Origin: a bacterium
GTDB lineage: Bacteria > Verrucomicrobiota > Verrucomicrobiia > Limisphaerales > UBA11358
Reading direction: 5' to 3'
Assembly (NCBI GenBank): GCA_021817945.1
Contig: JAKAFL010000030.1
Coordinates: 1 to 49,700 of the forward strand
Length of the DNA: 49,700 nt
Shown piece by piece: positions 7,072 to 15,839 of the stretch; the stretch's first letter is position 1, and each line of letters starts with the position of its first letter. Under the pieces are notes generated by a model. The model ran no database searches. It was given only the letters and a program-made list of their open reading frames with translations, and was not told the DNA's origin. A program made the translations under genes and the position numbers.

Positions 7072-10000
7072 TCACCGCAAAACCAGAACGCGATAATAAT
7101 TGCGGGGCCATTGCGCCACGCCGGGATCGGTCACCAAGATATTGGTGCCGGTTCCTTGTATTTGATCCAGCAAGGCGGGCCATGCGCCCGCATTCAAACC
7201 GGAGCTGGATTGCAGCCGGTAAACGATGCCTTGAACCGAAGCAAACGAGACCACAATATCCGCCCCGGATTTGGCCACAGAATCCAACTTCAGCACACTG
7301 TCCGAGTTGGTTGGATTTGTCCCGGCAATGAACTCCTGATAATTGTTCATGCCATCCCCATCCGGGTCTGCCAAGGCGGCGGATTGGCGGTTGGTGGTGG
7401 TGCCGTTCCCGCCAAAATATTTCGCCCGCCACGCATCGGGAATGCCATCCCCCACGCTGTCGGTGGTGGTGACGACCACTCCACCGGACAATGAGGAGGA
7501 ATTGCCGGCTGCATCGGTCGCCACGGCGGTGATGACATCACCCGCTGGAATGGCGGAGCCAACGGTCGCAAGGATCCCGGCGGAACCGCTTGCATCCGTC
7601 GTGACATCCATGGTTCCCAGCCAGGTGGCGGCCTGGGAGGACGAGGCCGGCGGGGGGCTGGAATAAAAATCCACATGGTACAGAGCCTTCGGCAGCCCCC
7701 CCAGGCTGCCGGTAATGGTTGTGCCCACACCCAGCACGGCCCCGGCAAGAACGGGCGCCGGGTCTGAATGATTCGCACCCGTGTTCAGGAGGATTCCACC
7801 GTTGGTATTCCCGAAAATGGAATTTCCACGAATCGAATTGTTGGTTGTGCCGGGATCAAACAATTGAACTCCCCCATTGTTATTAAAGGCGATTTCATTG
7901 GCATCCCCCAGTTGAATTCCTCCAATGCCGTTTGATTGCGCCCCACCCCACAAGGCCACTCCGCCACTAAGGTTTGGCACAGGCGCCAAACCGGAAACAT
8001 CCGAGCCTATCACATTGCCCTGGACCTGGTTGCCCGCGCTGCCGCCATCCATTAATAAGCCATAGTTTCCGTTGCCGGAAATGGTATTGCGCGAGCCAAT
8101 GCCGCCTCCCACCATGTTGGCCTGTGCGCCGTTGAAAATCTCCACTCCCGACCAGGCATTTGGCGCGGGAAAGGTCCCGGATGCATTCAAGCCAATGAGG
8201 TTTCCTGCCAGGACATTATAGGCGGTATTGGTGCCGGCCAGGGCCACGCCCTGGTTGTTGTTGCCAGAAATCACATTCCCCGCTCCAGGCACCGCGCCGC
8301 CAATCAGGTTCGACTGGGCCCCATTGAAAACACCCACTCCGGAATAATTATTGGGCAGGGCGGCGTTCCCTGTGGCATCCACTCCAATGACATTTCCCTG
8401 AATGACGTTGCCGGTGGTGCCGGCATCGCTCAACAAAACCCCCTGATTGCCATTGGCGGAAATCAGGTTGCCTTCATCCATTGCCACGCCTCCGATGATG
8501 TTGGATTGCGCCCCGCCGTAAATCCCCACCCCGGACCATCCATTGCCCAGCGCCAATAAACCTGATGGATCAGTCCCGATGCGGTTTCGTTCCACGCAAT
8601 TCCCCACAACTCCAAGTCCCGCCATCTCTACGCCATAATCTGCGTTGCCTGAAATGGTGTTTTGCATGGCCGGAAGCGAACCTCCCACCTCATTGAATTG
8701 TGCGCCATCAAAAACACCCACTCCGGAGTACCCGTTGGGCATGGCCGTGCCATGATTCAATCCGATAAGATTTCCCTGCACCACGTTGCTGTTGCAGCCT
8801 GGATTATGAATCAACACGCCGTAATTCCCGTTCCCGGCAATAATATTGCCAGCCCCGGCCTGCGACCCGCCAATTTGTGTGCCACTGGCCCCGCCAAACA
8901 CCTCCACCCCGGACCACCCATTGGACACCACCACCGTTCCACTCGCATCCGTGCCAATCCAATTCCCCTCGATCAAGTTGCCGCTGGAGTTGGTGTCGGA
9001 AACCGCCAGGCCTTGAAAAGAATTTCCCGAAATGATGTTCCCCTGGCCCGGAGCCGGCCCACCCACCGTATTGTCGTGAGCGCCCCCGAAAATCTGCACC
9101 CCGGACCACCCATTGGGAATGGCATTCGCCCCGGAAGGCCCCACTCCAATAAAATTCCCCTCAACCTGGTTCGCGCTGGTGTCAGGATCGGAAATGGTCA
9201 TGCCTTGCAGACCGTTGCCCGAAATCACATTTCCCTCCCCGGCCATGGCCCCGCCAACAAGGTTCGATTGCGCCCCGTTGAAGATCGCCACGCCAGACCA
9301 GGTGTTGGATAGAGCCGCCGTGCCGGCGGCGTTTATTCCAATATAGTTGCCCTCCACAGTGTTGTTTACCGTGCCTGGGTCGCGAATCACCAACCCCTGG
9401 TAAGTGCTGCCGCAAATGACATTCCGCCCGGCTGCCGACAAGCCTCCAACAAGATTCCCAGACGCGCCTTCCATGATTTCAAGGGAACAAACATCGTTGC
9501 TCACCGCCACGGCCCCGGTTGCATCGGTGCCGATATAACAACCGCTCACCACGTTGCCTGTCGCATGGGTTCCATCAATCCGAAGGCCGTCGGCGCTGAA
9601 TCCATTGATGATGAGCGATTTCACCCGGCAATTGGTTCCCGCGAGGTAAAGACCGCTGGCATAGGTGTCCGGGACGGGAGCCTGTGCGCCGCTCAACAGA
9701 ATGGCGGGGCCATCAGGGTTGGGATTGTTCGGCTCCGTGCTGCCATCCAGGCTGGTGCCATGCGCCAGTTCCGGGAGTTGGTCGGACGGCTCTATGTTGA
9801 AGACATGGTTGCTGTAGCCAGGGTCGCTGGTGGGAATGTCAAAGGTGACGTTTGTATTGGGATGATCAAATGCAAAATATAATGCCGCATTCAAGCTCCC
9901 AGGCCCGGTGGCTTGGGTGTTCGTCACCACCGAATTAACCACGGGCCCCGCCCCATAAACGGCGGCCATCCCCGAACGGTCGCCATGGCTCAGCACAGGA

Positions 10001-10788
10001 TCCGGGTTTCCCATCACCGTCAGGTACTGCTGATATGCGGGAAGCGGCTCGATCGTGTCCTGGCCGTTCGCTGAAAAAGAGTCGCGCCGGTAATGCATGA
10101 TCGAAAGAAAATCGTAGGCATTGATGTTCTGTGAATCCGCCAGCTTGACAAAATCGCCCTCATAACCCGGCTCTATGTTGTTGGTGAGGATGGTCACAAA
10201 GCCATCCCGGTCGGAGCGTTGGTGCTCATGCACCAACCCAAGCGTGTGGCCGATCTCGTGGCAGACAGTGGCGTGATTCCACGAGCCGGGACTGATCTCG
10301 AGAAATTGCTGCCCCCCTACCATGCCCACTGCGGATTGCCCGCCTTCCCCGGGCAGACCCACCTGCTCCACAGTGACATAATCCGTCTGGGTTGACCTTG
10401 CCACAAACTGCAATCCGGCAAACGTGGCCCATTCCTGCGCGCAATCCAAAAACACCTTCTGGTCCACCGCCGACACCGACCCGTCAAAGGAATACGGAAT
10501 CACACCGCCGGGCCATTTGGCCGCCACGCCATCAAACGCCAATAGCGGAACAGGTTTTCCAGCCAGCCTGTCCCTCCATTCCGAAAGCCGGGAAACAAGG
10601 ATTTGCATGTCCCCGACTTGGGCCAGTTTTTGGCCGGGAGGCGTTGCTGCCAGTATCCGGTCCAGAACCGCCACATCCCAGGCGTTGTTTTGAGCCGCTG
10701 CCGAAAAAATGTGCCCCGCCAGAAAAATCAGAACCAAAATCCGACGGAAATCCATCCGCGCGGCCACCAAGAGAAAAGGAGATTTCAT
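7072..10788 (-). CDS. Secreted astacin-type (M12A) metalloprotease with parallel beta-helix repeats
   Basis: This is a very large secreted protein (1238 residues from this ATG; Met12 at 10755, MDFRRILVLIFLAGHIFSAAA, is an equally good signal-peptide start). Residues 177-195 read HEIGHTLGLVHEHQRSDRD, the full astacin zinc site HExxHxxGxxHExxRxDRD, followed near 230 by the Met-turn SIMHY. Residues about 285-1010 contain roughly ten degenerate repeats of about 62 residues (NxISGN..G..I...GN.I..NxIG.d.sG..a..N..SGV.i..GA..N.vGG), the pattern of a right-handed beta-helix. Near the C-terminus DPDGDGMNNYQEFIAGTNPT is a calcium-type repeat followed by a YRV tail. It is likely an exported protease with an adhesive or glycan-binding stalk. 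Alone on its strand; no obvious partner. Confidence 0.9.
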   Translation of the reverse strand: MKSPFLLVAARMDFRRILVLIFLAGHIFSAAAQNNAWDVAVLDRILAATPPGQKLAQVGDMQILVSRLSEWRDRLAGKPVPLLAFDGVAAKWPGGVIPYSFDGSVSAVDQKVFLDCAQEWATFAGLQFVARSTQTDYVTVEQVGLPGEGGQSAVGMVGGQQFLEISPGSWNHATVCHEIGHTLGLVHEHQRSDRDGFVTILTNNIEPGYEGDFVKLADSQNINAYDFLSIMHYRRDSFSANGQDTIEPLPAYQQYLTVMGNPDPVLSHGDRSGMAAVYGAGPVVNSVVTNTQATGPGSLNAALYFAFDHPNTNVTFDIPTSDPGYSNHVFNIEPSDQLPELAHGTSLDGSTEPNNPNPDGPAILLSGAQAPVPDTYASGLYLAGTNCRVKSLIINGFSADGLRIDGTHATGNVVSGCYIGTDATGAVAVSNDVCSLEIMEGASGNLVGGLSAAGRNVICGSTYQGLVIRDPGTVNNTVEGNYIGINAAGTAALSNTWSGVAIFNGAQSNLVGGAMAGEGNVISGNGLQGMTISDPDTSANQVEGNFIGVGPSGANAIPNGWSGVQIFGGAHDNTVGGPAPGQGNIISGNSFQGLAVSDTNSSGNLIEGNWIGTDASGTVVVSNGWSGVEVFGGASGTQIGGSQAGAGNIIAGNGNYGVLIHNPGCNSNVVQGNLIGLNHGTAMPNGYSGVGVFDGAQFNEVGGSLPAMQNTISGNADYGVEMAGLGVVGNCVERNRIGTDPSGLLALGNGWSGVGIYGGAQSNIIGGVAMDEGNLISANGNQGVLLSDAGTTGNVIQGNVIGVDATGNAALPNNYSGVGVFNGAQSNLIGGAVPGAGNVISGNNNQGVALAGTNTAYNVLAGNLIGLNASGTFPAPNAWSGVEIFNGAQANMVGGGIGSRNTISGNGNYGLLMDGGSAGNQVQGNVIGSDVSGLAPVPNLSGGVALWGGAQSNGIGGIQLGDANEIAFNNNGGVQLFDPGTTNNSIRGNSIFGNTNGGILLNTGANHSDPAPVLAGAVLGVGTTITGSLGGLPKALYHVDFYSSPPPASSSQAATWLGTMDVTTDASGSAGILATVGSAIPAGDVITAVATDAAGNSSSLSGGVVVTTTDSVGDGIPDAWRAKYFGGNGTTTNRQSAALADPDGDGMNNYQEFIAGTNPTNSDSVLKLDSVAKSGADIVVSFASVQGIVYRLQSSSGLNAGAWPALLDQIQGTGTNILVTDPGVAQWPRNYYRVLVLR

Positions 10789-10855
10789 TTCGACGCGATT
10801 TTAAGCATGGTTAAATATTATTAAGTCAACCCATGATTGAAAAATGAATTTTTGC

Positions 10856-11014
10856 GGGGCGCATCTCAGCTTTTAGGCTGGCGAAGGTGGCACGGAGGGA
10901 AAGTGAAGCGGTTGGTTTGAAACCATTTCGAGCCTCGAAGGAATGGACCATTTCAAGCGCACTCAACAGCCCTGCGTCTCTGGTTTCCTGGCCCCGCCAG
11001 CGAAGCGCGGGGAA
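10856..11014 (+). repeat. Solo partial copy of the 244-bp array repeat with its head module
   Basis: It begins with the head module (GGCGCATC..., CAGC/GCTG hairpin, GGCTGGCGAAGGTGGC) seen at 43330, continues through the GGTTTGAAACCATTTCGAGC segment and the CCCCGCCAGCG...GCGCGGGG palindrome, then stops. Same order and orientation as the start of the array at 43.3 kb. Confidence 0.8.
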
Positions 11015-11077
11015 TACCCATCTGGAAGTGGCGCTGGGGCTGCGGCAGGCATCCGATGTCCCCCCTATTTCCGGGGA

Positions 11078-11680
11078 TCATCCACGATGGAAACATCCTT
11101 CGTGTCTGGCTTCTTCAAGAAAGAGATTGAGGATGCGCAAGCGGTTGGCAGCAAGGGCTTGGGAGGCTGGCAGGCGCAACTGGCCGGGCAATGTGTCCGC
11201 GCTGCGCTGCAATGCCTCCAAGGCATCTGGAAAAACCCGAAACCGCGTGTCCCGCCCCACCTTGCAAACGGTGCGCAATATGCCTGCCGCGCCTAATTGC
11301 TCCAGAATATCCGCGTCCCGGACCAAAACACCCTCCATGGTTGACGGCTTTCCAGCAGGTTGATGATGGCGGATGACTTCCATCACCGCAGGGATTTTTT
11401 CCCCCGGAAAACCGTGGACCAGGAGAATCCCGGGCACGGTCCGTTCCGCGTAAGCGATCAGGTCCCATTTTTCCAGCTCGGCCAGGGATTCCGGACGATG
11501 TCCAATGAAAACCCCGATGTCGTGCATCCACGCGGCGGCAAATACAATGTCATCATCGTAAACCTGGCCTGCCCCGATTTGCCGGGTCAGGTGGTAGAGC
11601 CGCTCCTGGTGGCTGAATTTTTCCACCGGCCTGGCTTGTGCCCGGATGTACTCCACCAGGCCGGGACGGAAATCCATCAT
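11078..11680 (-). CDS. HD-domain protein (putative metal-dependent phosphohydrolase)
   Basis: This 200-residue protein has an HD domain: HQERLYHLTRQIG (first His), DDDIVFAAAWMHDIGVFIGH (the HD doublet), HGFPGEKIPAVMEVIRHHQ and VRDADILEQLG (distal Asp). The arrangement matches small HD hydrolases acting on nucleotides or other phosphorylated small molecules; the substrate is unknown. I start it at the ATG at 11680, 17 bp after the ileS stop, because a longer frame would read through the end of ileS. The tight spacing suggests co-transcription with ileS. The C-terminal 60 residues are basic and helical with no recognised motif. Confidence 0.85.
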   Translation of the reverse strand: MMDFRPGLVEYIRAQARPVEKFSHQERLYHLTRQIGAGQVYDDDIVFAAAWMHDIGVFIGHRPESLAELEKWDLIAYAERTVPGILLVHGFPGEKIPAVMEVIRHHQPAGKPSTMEGVLVRDADILEQLGAAGILRTVCKVGRDTRFRVFPDALEALQRSADTLPGQLRLPASQALAANRLRILNLFLEEARHEGCFHRG

Positions 11681-11697
11681 GGCGTGATCCGGCGGGG

Positions 11698-14523
11698 TCA
11701 CGATGGAAGAGGCTGGCTGCTTTCGACCGCCAGGTTGCAGCGTCCGCACAGCGTGGGATGGGCGGCATGCGCGCCTATATCTGTTTCCCAATGCCAGCAA
11801 CGCTCGCATTTCTGGCCTTCGGCACGGAGGATGACACAAGAGGGGACTGTTCCCGCCGCGGAGGAATCATCCCGCCTCACTTCCAGTTGGGAAACATTAA
11901 AAAGTTCCCTCAAGTCTTCCACATGGTCAGCAGCGACGAAGAATTCAGGCGTGACGGAAAGCTGGACTTTGGCATCCAGGCTTTTCCCGATGATTTTTTG
12001 TTTTCGCGCCGTTTCCAGCTCCAGCAGGACGGTCTCGCGCAGGGCAAAGAATTTTTTCCAGGATTCATCCTCCCCCGGGATTGCGGTGAAGGCCATGGGT
12101 TGAAAGGACTGCTCATGGACACATCCCCGGGGTTTGCCGGGCAGCATTTCCCAGGCTTCATCCGCAGTGAATGCCAGGATGGGTGCCAGCAATTTGCACA
12201 GTCCCCCGGCCATGGCGTCCAGTACTGTCTGGGTGGCTCGCCGCCGCCTGGAATGGGCGGGGTCCGTGTAGAGCCGGTCCTTGATCACATCATGGTAAAC
12301 AGAGGACAATTCCACTGAAACAAACTGGCTGATTTTTTGATAAACCACGTGAAAATCAAATTGGTCGAAAGCAGCTCGAACCTCTGAATCCAGGCGGATG
12401 AATTGGGCCATCATCCACCGGTCCAAGCCCGCCCATTGACTGGGTGGGACGGCATGAAGTTCCGGGTTGAAATCGTAGAGGTTGGAGAGCTGGTACCGCA
12501 GGGTATTGCGAAGCGCCCGGTAGGTTTCCCCCACCTTGTTGATCCGCTCCTCGCTCACCACGATGTCATTGCGATAATCCTGGGAGGCAACCCACAGGCG
12601 CACCACATCGGCCCCATATTTTTTGACATAGGCCTCGGCGGTCTGGGGCTTTTCATAAGCGCCCTGCTTGCTTTTGGAGATTTTTTCGCGATCCGCATCC
12701 ACCATGAACCCGTGGGTGAGCACGGTTTTGAAAGGAGCCGCGCCATTGCCGGCCAGCGAGAGCAACAATGAGGATTGAAACCACCCACGATGCTGGTCGC
12801 TGCCCTCCAGATAAACATCGGCCTGAAAGGGAGCCTGGCTTCCGCGCAATTCTGCCCGCCTGGAAATCACGGCCCGGGAGGAACTTCCCGAGTCTATCCA
12901 CACATCCAGGGTGTCATTGGACTTGGCCACAGCCTCCGGCCCGGCCCAGTTGTCCGGCCGCACTTGCCGCCATAATTGTTCAGCCGAATTCTCAAACCAA
13001 AGATTCGACCCGTGCTGCCCCACCAATGAAGCCACCGCGCGGATGATGGCCGGGTCCAGGATGGCCTGGCCCTGCGCATCGTAAAAGGCAGGAATGGGAA
13101 CGCCCCAGCACCGCTGACGACTGATGCACCAATCCGGGCGGGATTGAACGGCGCCCTTGATCCGGTTGACCCCCCAATCGGGAACCCAGCGCACGGATTC
13201 GATTTCCCGCAATGCCCGCTCACGGAACCCGTCATGGTCAATCCGGATAAACCACTGGTCCATGGCCCGGAATATCACCGGCGTTTTGCTGCGCCAACAA
13301 TGCGGGTAGCTATGATGATAATCCTCCCGGCATAACAGGGCGTTTTGCAGCTTCAATTCATCCAATACTGCTGCGTTGGCCTCGCTTATCCCTTTTTTTT
13401 CCAAAATGGATTTGCCCGTGAGATGGACTGGCATCTGGTGGGAGACTGGAAAATCAGGCGTGTGAGCCAGGGCTCCATCGTCATTGACTGGAGAATAAAC
13501 CGGCAGGCCATGTGCGCGCCCCAAATTGTAATCGTCCAGCCCATGCCCAGGGGCAATGTGAACAAAGCCAGTGCCGGTGTCTGACGTGACAAATTCTGCA
13601 GGCAACACCCTGCCGGTCCGCGCGGGAATGAAAGGATGCTGATATTGAAGAGCTTGCAATTCCGCCGCAGACACGGGCGCTTCATCCTCCACGGTCCATC
13701 CACATTTCTCCGCCACCCTGGCCAAAAGTCCGCGATGCACTATATAATGGCTCGATCCAACACGCGCCCGCACATAGTCCAAAGCGGGGTTGAAGGCCAC
13801 AGCCAGGTTCGCTGGCAATGTCCAGGGCGTGGTGGTCCAGATCACAATAAAGGTGTCGGGTTTTCCTGACACCGGGAATCGGACATAAACGCTCTGGCTG
13901 ATGTGGTCCTGGTATTCCACTTCTGCTTCTGCCAGGGCAGTGCGGCATGGGATGCTCCAATACACCGGTTTTTTGCCGCGGTAAACGTAGCCCGCCTCCA
14001 CGATATCGGCAAACAACGACAGTTCCTGGGCTTCATAATCCTTGTCCAGAGTCAGGTAGGGATTATTCCAATCCCCCAAAACGCCCAACCTGCGGAATTG
14101 GTTTCTTTGCAAATCAATAAACTGGCGGGCGTACCGTTCGCAAGCCTTGCGGATTTCCACGGTGGAACCGGGAGCCTCGCTGGCTTTGCGCATTTCCTGA
14201 GAAACCTTGAATTCAATCGGCAAACCATGGCAATCCCAGCCCGGAACATAAGGAGCGCGTTTTCCGCAGAGCGTCTGGTATTTGAGGATGAAATCCTTGA
14301 GAATTTTATTCAGGGCTGTTCCGATATGGACATCGCCATTGGCAAAAGGCGGTCCGTCATGCAACACAAAGGACGGGGCCTGGGACCTGGCGGACTGAAT
14401 GGCGGCGTATAAACCGGCATTTTCCCATTTTCGCAGCCGTTCCGGCTCCCGGCTGGCCAGATCAGCCTTCATGGCAAAATCGGTTCGCGGCAGATTCAGC
14501 GTATCCTTGTAATCCGTGGGCAT
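11698..14523 (-). CDS. ileS: Isoleucyl-tRNA synthetase
   Basis: This 941-residue class I synthetase attaches isoleucine to tRNA-Ile in the cytoplasm. The start is the ATG at 14523 (MPTDYKDTLNLPRTDFAM, the usual IleRS N-terminus); an upstream in-frame extension of 50 residues is not IleRS-like and lies in the leader. Visible motifs are the HIGH-type signature (ANGDVHIGTALNKILKDF), KISKS in place of KMSKS (DADREKISKSKQGAYEKP), WTTTPWTLPANLAVA of the editing domain, and a C-terminal zinc site (CERCWHWE...CGRC). Length is normal, so the enzyme should be functional. An HD-domain gene follows after 17 bp. Upstream is an unusual long region with a promoter, a structured RNA and a terminator. Confidence 0.97.
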   Translation of the reverse strand: MPTDYKDTLNLPRTDFAMKADLASREPERLRKWENAGLYAAIQSARSQAPSFVLHDGPPFANGDVHIGTALNKILKDFILKYQTLCGKRAPYVPGWDCHGLPIEFKVSQEMRKASEAPGSTVEIRKACERYARQFIDLQRNQFRRLGVLGDWNNPYLTLDKDYEAQELSLFADIVEAGYVYRGKKPVYWSIPCRTALAEAEVEYQDHISQSVYVRFPVSGKPDTFIVIWTTTPWTLPANLAVAFNPALDYVRARVGSSHYIVHRGLLARVAEKCGWTVEDEAPVSAAELQALQYQHPFIPARTGRVLPAEFVTSDTGTGFVHIAPGHGLDDYNLGRAHGLPVYSPVNDDGALAHTPDFPVSHQMPVHLTGKSILEKKGISEANAAVLDELKLQNALLCREDYHHSYPHCWRSKTPVIFRAMDQWFIRIDHDGFRERALREIESVRWVPDWGVNRIKGAVQSRPDWCISRQRCWGVPIPAFYDAQGQAILDPAIIRAVASLVGQHGSNLWFENSAEQLWRQVRPDNWAGPEAVAKSNDTLDVWIDSGSSSRAVISRRAELRGSQAPFQADVYLEGSDQHRGWFQSSLLLSLAGNGAAPFKTVLTHGFMVDADREKISKSKQGAYEKPQTAEAYVKKYGADVVRLWVASQDYRNDIVVSEERINKVGETYRALRNTLRYQLSNLYDFNPELHAVPPSQWAGLDRWMMAQFIRLDSEVRAAFDQFDFHVVYQKISQFVSVELSSVYHDVIKDRLYTDPAHSRRRRATQTVLDAMAGGLCKLLAPILAFTADEAWEMLPGKPRGCVHEQSFQPMAFTAIPGEDESWKKFFALRETVLLELETARKQKIIGKSLDAKVQLSVTPEFFVAADHVEDLRELFNVSQLEVRRDDSSAAGTVPSCVILRAEGQKCERCWHWETDIGAHAAHPTLCGRCNLAVESSQPLPS

Positions 14524-14535
14524 ATTAAAAGCAGC

Positions 14536-14564
14536 ACGGTAACAGCCCGCAAAATGCGTGTCAA
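14536..14564 (-). promoter_or_regulatory. Possible proximal ileS promoter
   Basis: On the minus strand a perfect TTGACA (14559-14564) is followed after 17 bp by TACCGT (14536-14541), only about 13 bp before the ileS ATG. The -10 box is poor (3/6), and such a promoter would give a nearly leaderless mRNA. If real, it would let ileS be transcribed independently of the upstream RNA. Confidence 0.3.
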
Positions 14565-14683
14565 TCCAGCCTCCCCGGTCCCGGCGAACCTTGAGTGGAT
14601 CCTCGTACAGTGAGCATTGGGCGGGAGCATGGAGATTTACGCAAACCATGGAAGGGGGCCTGGGGAAACACACCCCGGAAAAG

Positions 14684-14726
14684 AAAAAACCGGGCCAGTC
14701 AGCCAGAGGGTGGCCGAAAGACCCGG
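14684..14726 (-). terminator. Intrinsic terminator upstream of ileS
   Basis: On the minus strand CCGGGTC (14726-14720) pairs with GGCCCGG (14696-14690), seven pairs with one G-U, and is followed at once by TTTTTT (14689-14684), then CTT. The 23-base loop can form a smaller GCCA/TGGC stem. This is the clearest Rho-independent terminator in the window; it would end any transcript from the 14.87-14.90 kb promoter about 160 bp before ileS. Confidence 0.7.
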
Positions 14727-14868
14727 GGAATTCAGAATGAGTACAACGTAGGATTACGGAGAACTCGTGCGCCAGCCTGCACTCTAGACTGGGCCGAAAG
14801 TCTAAAAATCAAAGATCAATGTGATTGGTCTTTTAAACCTGCGGGATGCCACAGCACCCTCATCACGC
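14684..14868 (-). ncRNA. Putative structured RNA (about 185 nt) or ileS leader
   Basis: The segment runs from the predicted transcription start of the promoter at 14874-14902 to the T-tract of the terminator at 14684. In RNA order I can draw: CUGUGG/CCGCAG with a 4-base loop; UAGACU/AGUCUA around UUCGGCCC (14804-14785), a perfect 6-bp stem; GUGC/GCAC; a GAGU/ACUC stem enclosing CGUA-AUCC-UACG; then the terminator hairpin. In addition GAGGGUG near the 5' end (14855-14861) is complementary to CACCCUC in the terminator loop (14706-14712), so a long-range pairing could compete with termination. I see no T-box, 6S, SRP or RNase P signature. It may be an independent small RNA or an attenuator of ileS. 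Confidence 0.45.
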
Positions 14869-14873
14869 CTACA

Positions 14874-14902
14874 ATTTAATCACGACTTCTTATTATTGTC
14901 AA
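14874..14902 (-). promoter_or_regulatory. Strong promoter-like sequence for the structured RNA / ileS
   Basis: On the minus strand a perfect -35 TTGACA (14897-14902) is separated by 17 bp from TTAAAT (14874-14879), which is preceded by TGA, an extended -10. It lies in an AT-rich block. A second TTGACA occurs at 14933-14938, and TGACAA/TTGTCA half-sites around it form an inverted repeat that could bind a regulator. It points toward the terminator at 14684 and ileS. Confidence 0.5.
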
Positions 14903-15839
14903 CACCAATGACAAGATATAAGAAATTTTAATTGTCAACCCGTTTTCCATAAGCCAACAAGCCAATCTAAACTGGCCACTCTTAACGGCTGCTAAATATC
15001 AGACAGGGTAACCCTCAAAAAAGTTCAATCAAACCCGCAACCCCCTTGGTCCACGCGGCGGAAATGTGCCACGCCAAAGCCTGCATTTCTCAGGGCAAAA
15101 AAACGCGATGGACCCACACAACGATAAAATACATTTGCGGATATTCGACTGGAAGATCCAAGAATGGCGAAGGGTTTCCCTTGAACCTGAAAATGCACAG
15201 TAAAATCAGTCATTTGCTGATGTTCCCTCGCGGTGGGCGCAACAACCCTGTCTCAAAGACAAAATGATGCGCCCCAACATCCCCCGGATTGTGTCCATCA
15301 TTTCAAATCAGGCAAAACTCCATATTCGCGGCGGCCCCAAGGCTTTGGGCGTGGAAAAACCAGGATGATGCAGAGAAATCTCCATGGATTTGGAACAGTT
15401 TATGCGCCGCTCCACATCTTTTCTGGAATTCTTTTGCAGCGGTCAACTCCTGCTTAAACCGGCAAAATTGGGGTGATTTTTGGGCTGGCGAGGGGGCGCC
15501 AAGGGAAAAGTGAGTAACTTGTTAATAAAAGTTAATATGTTGTCCTCGAATTTTTCTTTGGAATACTCTAAAAACATACAGCACGTCCGATTGAGCACAC
15601 AGCCGGGATTGTCTTGAAGTGTATAGGCGGCGAATCAGTTTTAAACACTCTAATGTGCTGTTAATCAGGAGTATATATTGTTTGTAGAACCATCGTCCAC
15701 CGGGTTTTGCCAAAAGGTTCTCCTTTTGTCTTGAATCTGGCCCAAAGCAGCGTATGACTTAGGGAAGCAATAGGCGGAAGGACGGTGGATTTGTGAAGTG
15801 AATAAATAACTGTAAAACCCGGTTTTTGCCATTAAAAAC
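14903..15839. other. Gene-poor region upstream of dnaA
   Basis: About 940 bp with no convincing gene. It holds a hairpin with 7-bp arms GGGCGCA/TGCGCCC (15235-15274) enclosing GTCT/AGAC; a 6-bp hairpin AAAAGG-TTCT-CCTTTT near 15712-15727; a short fragment of the array-repeat head module (15477-15513); and AT-rich stretches near 14.9 and 15.5-15.7 kb. A weak promoter-like pair TTGTGA (15791) and TAAAAC (15813), 16 bp apart, precedes dnaA. Only one near-match to a DnaA box (TTTTCCACG, about 15350) was seen, so an origin is not supported. Confidence 0.45.
15477..15513 (+). repeat. Fragment of the array-repeat head module
   Basis: The sequence TTTTGGGCTGGCGAGGGGGC followed by GCCAAGGGAAAAGTGA matches the head module found at 43340 and 10870. 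Nothing of the downstream 244-bp unit follows. Confidence 0.55.

Noticed and set aside
8662..9312. Plus-strand frame inside the astacin gene
   Set aside because: It lies antisense to the beta-helix repeats and its periodic composition merely mirrors them.
14524..14902. T-box riboswitch controlling ileS
   Set aside because: The hallmark T-box sequence (AGGGUGGNACCGCG) and an antiterminator built from it are absent; only a vague resemblance exists near the RNA 5' end.
14524..15839. Replication origin (oriC) next to dnaA
   Set aside because: AT-rich stretches are present, but only one near-match to a DnaA box (TTTTCCACG) was found and no cluster, so an origin call is not supported.
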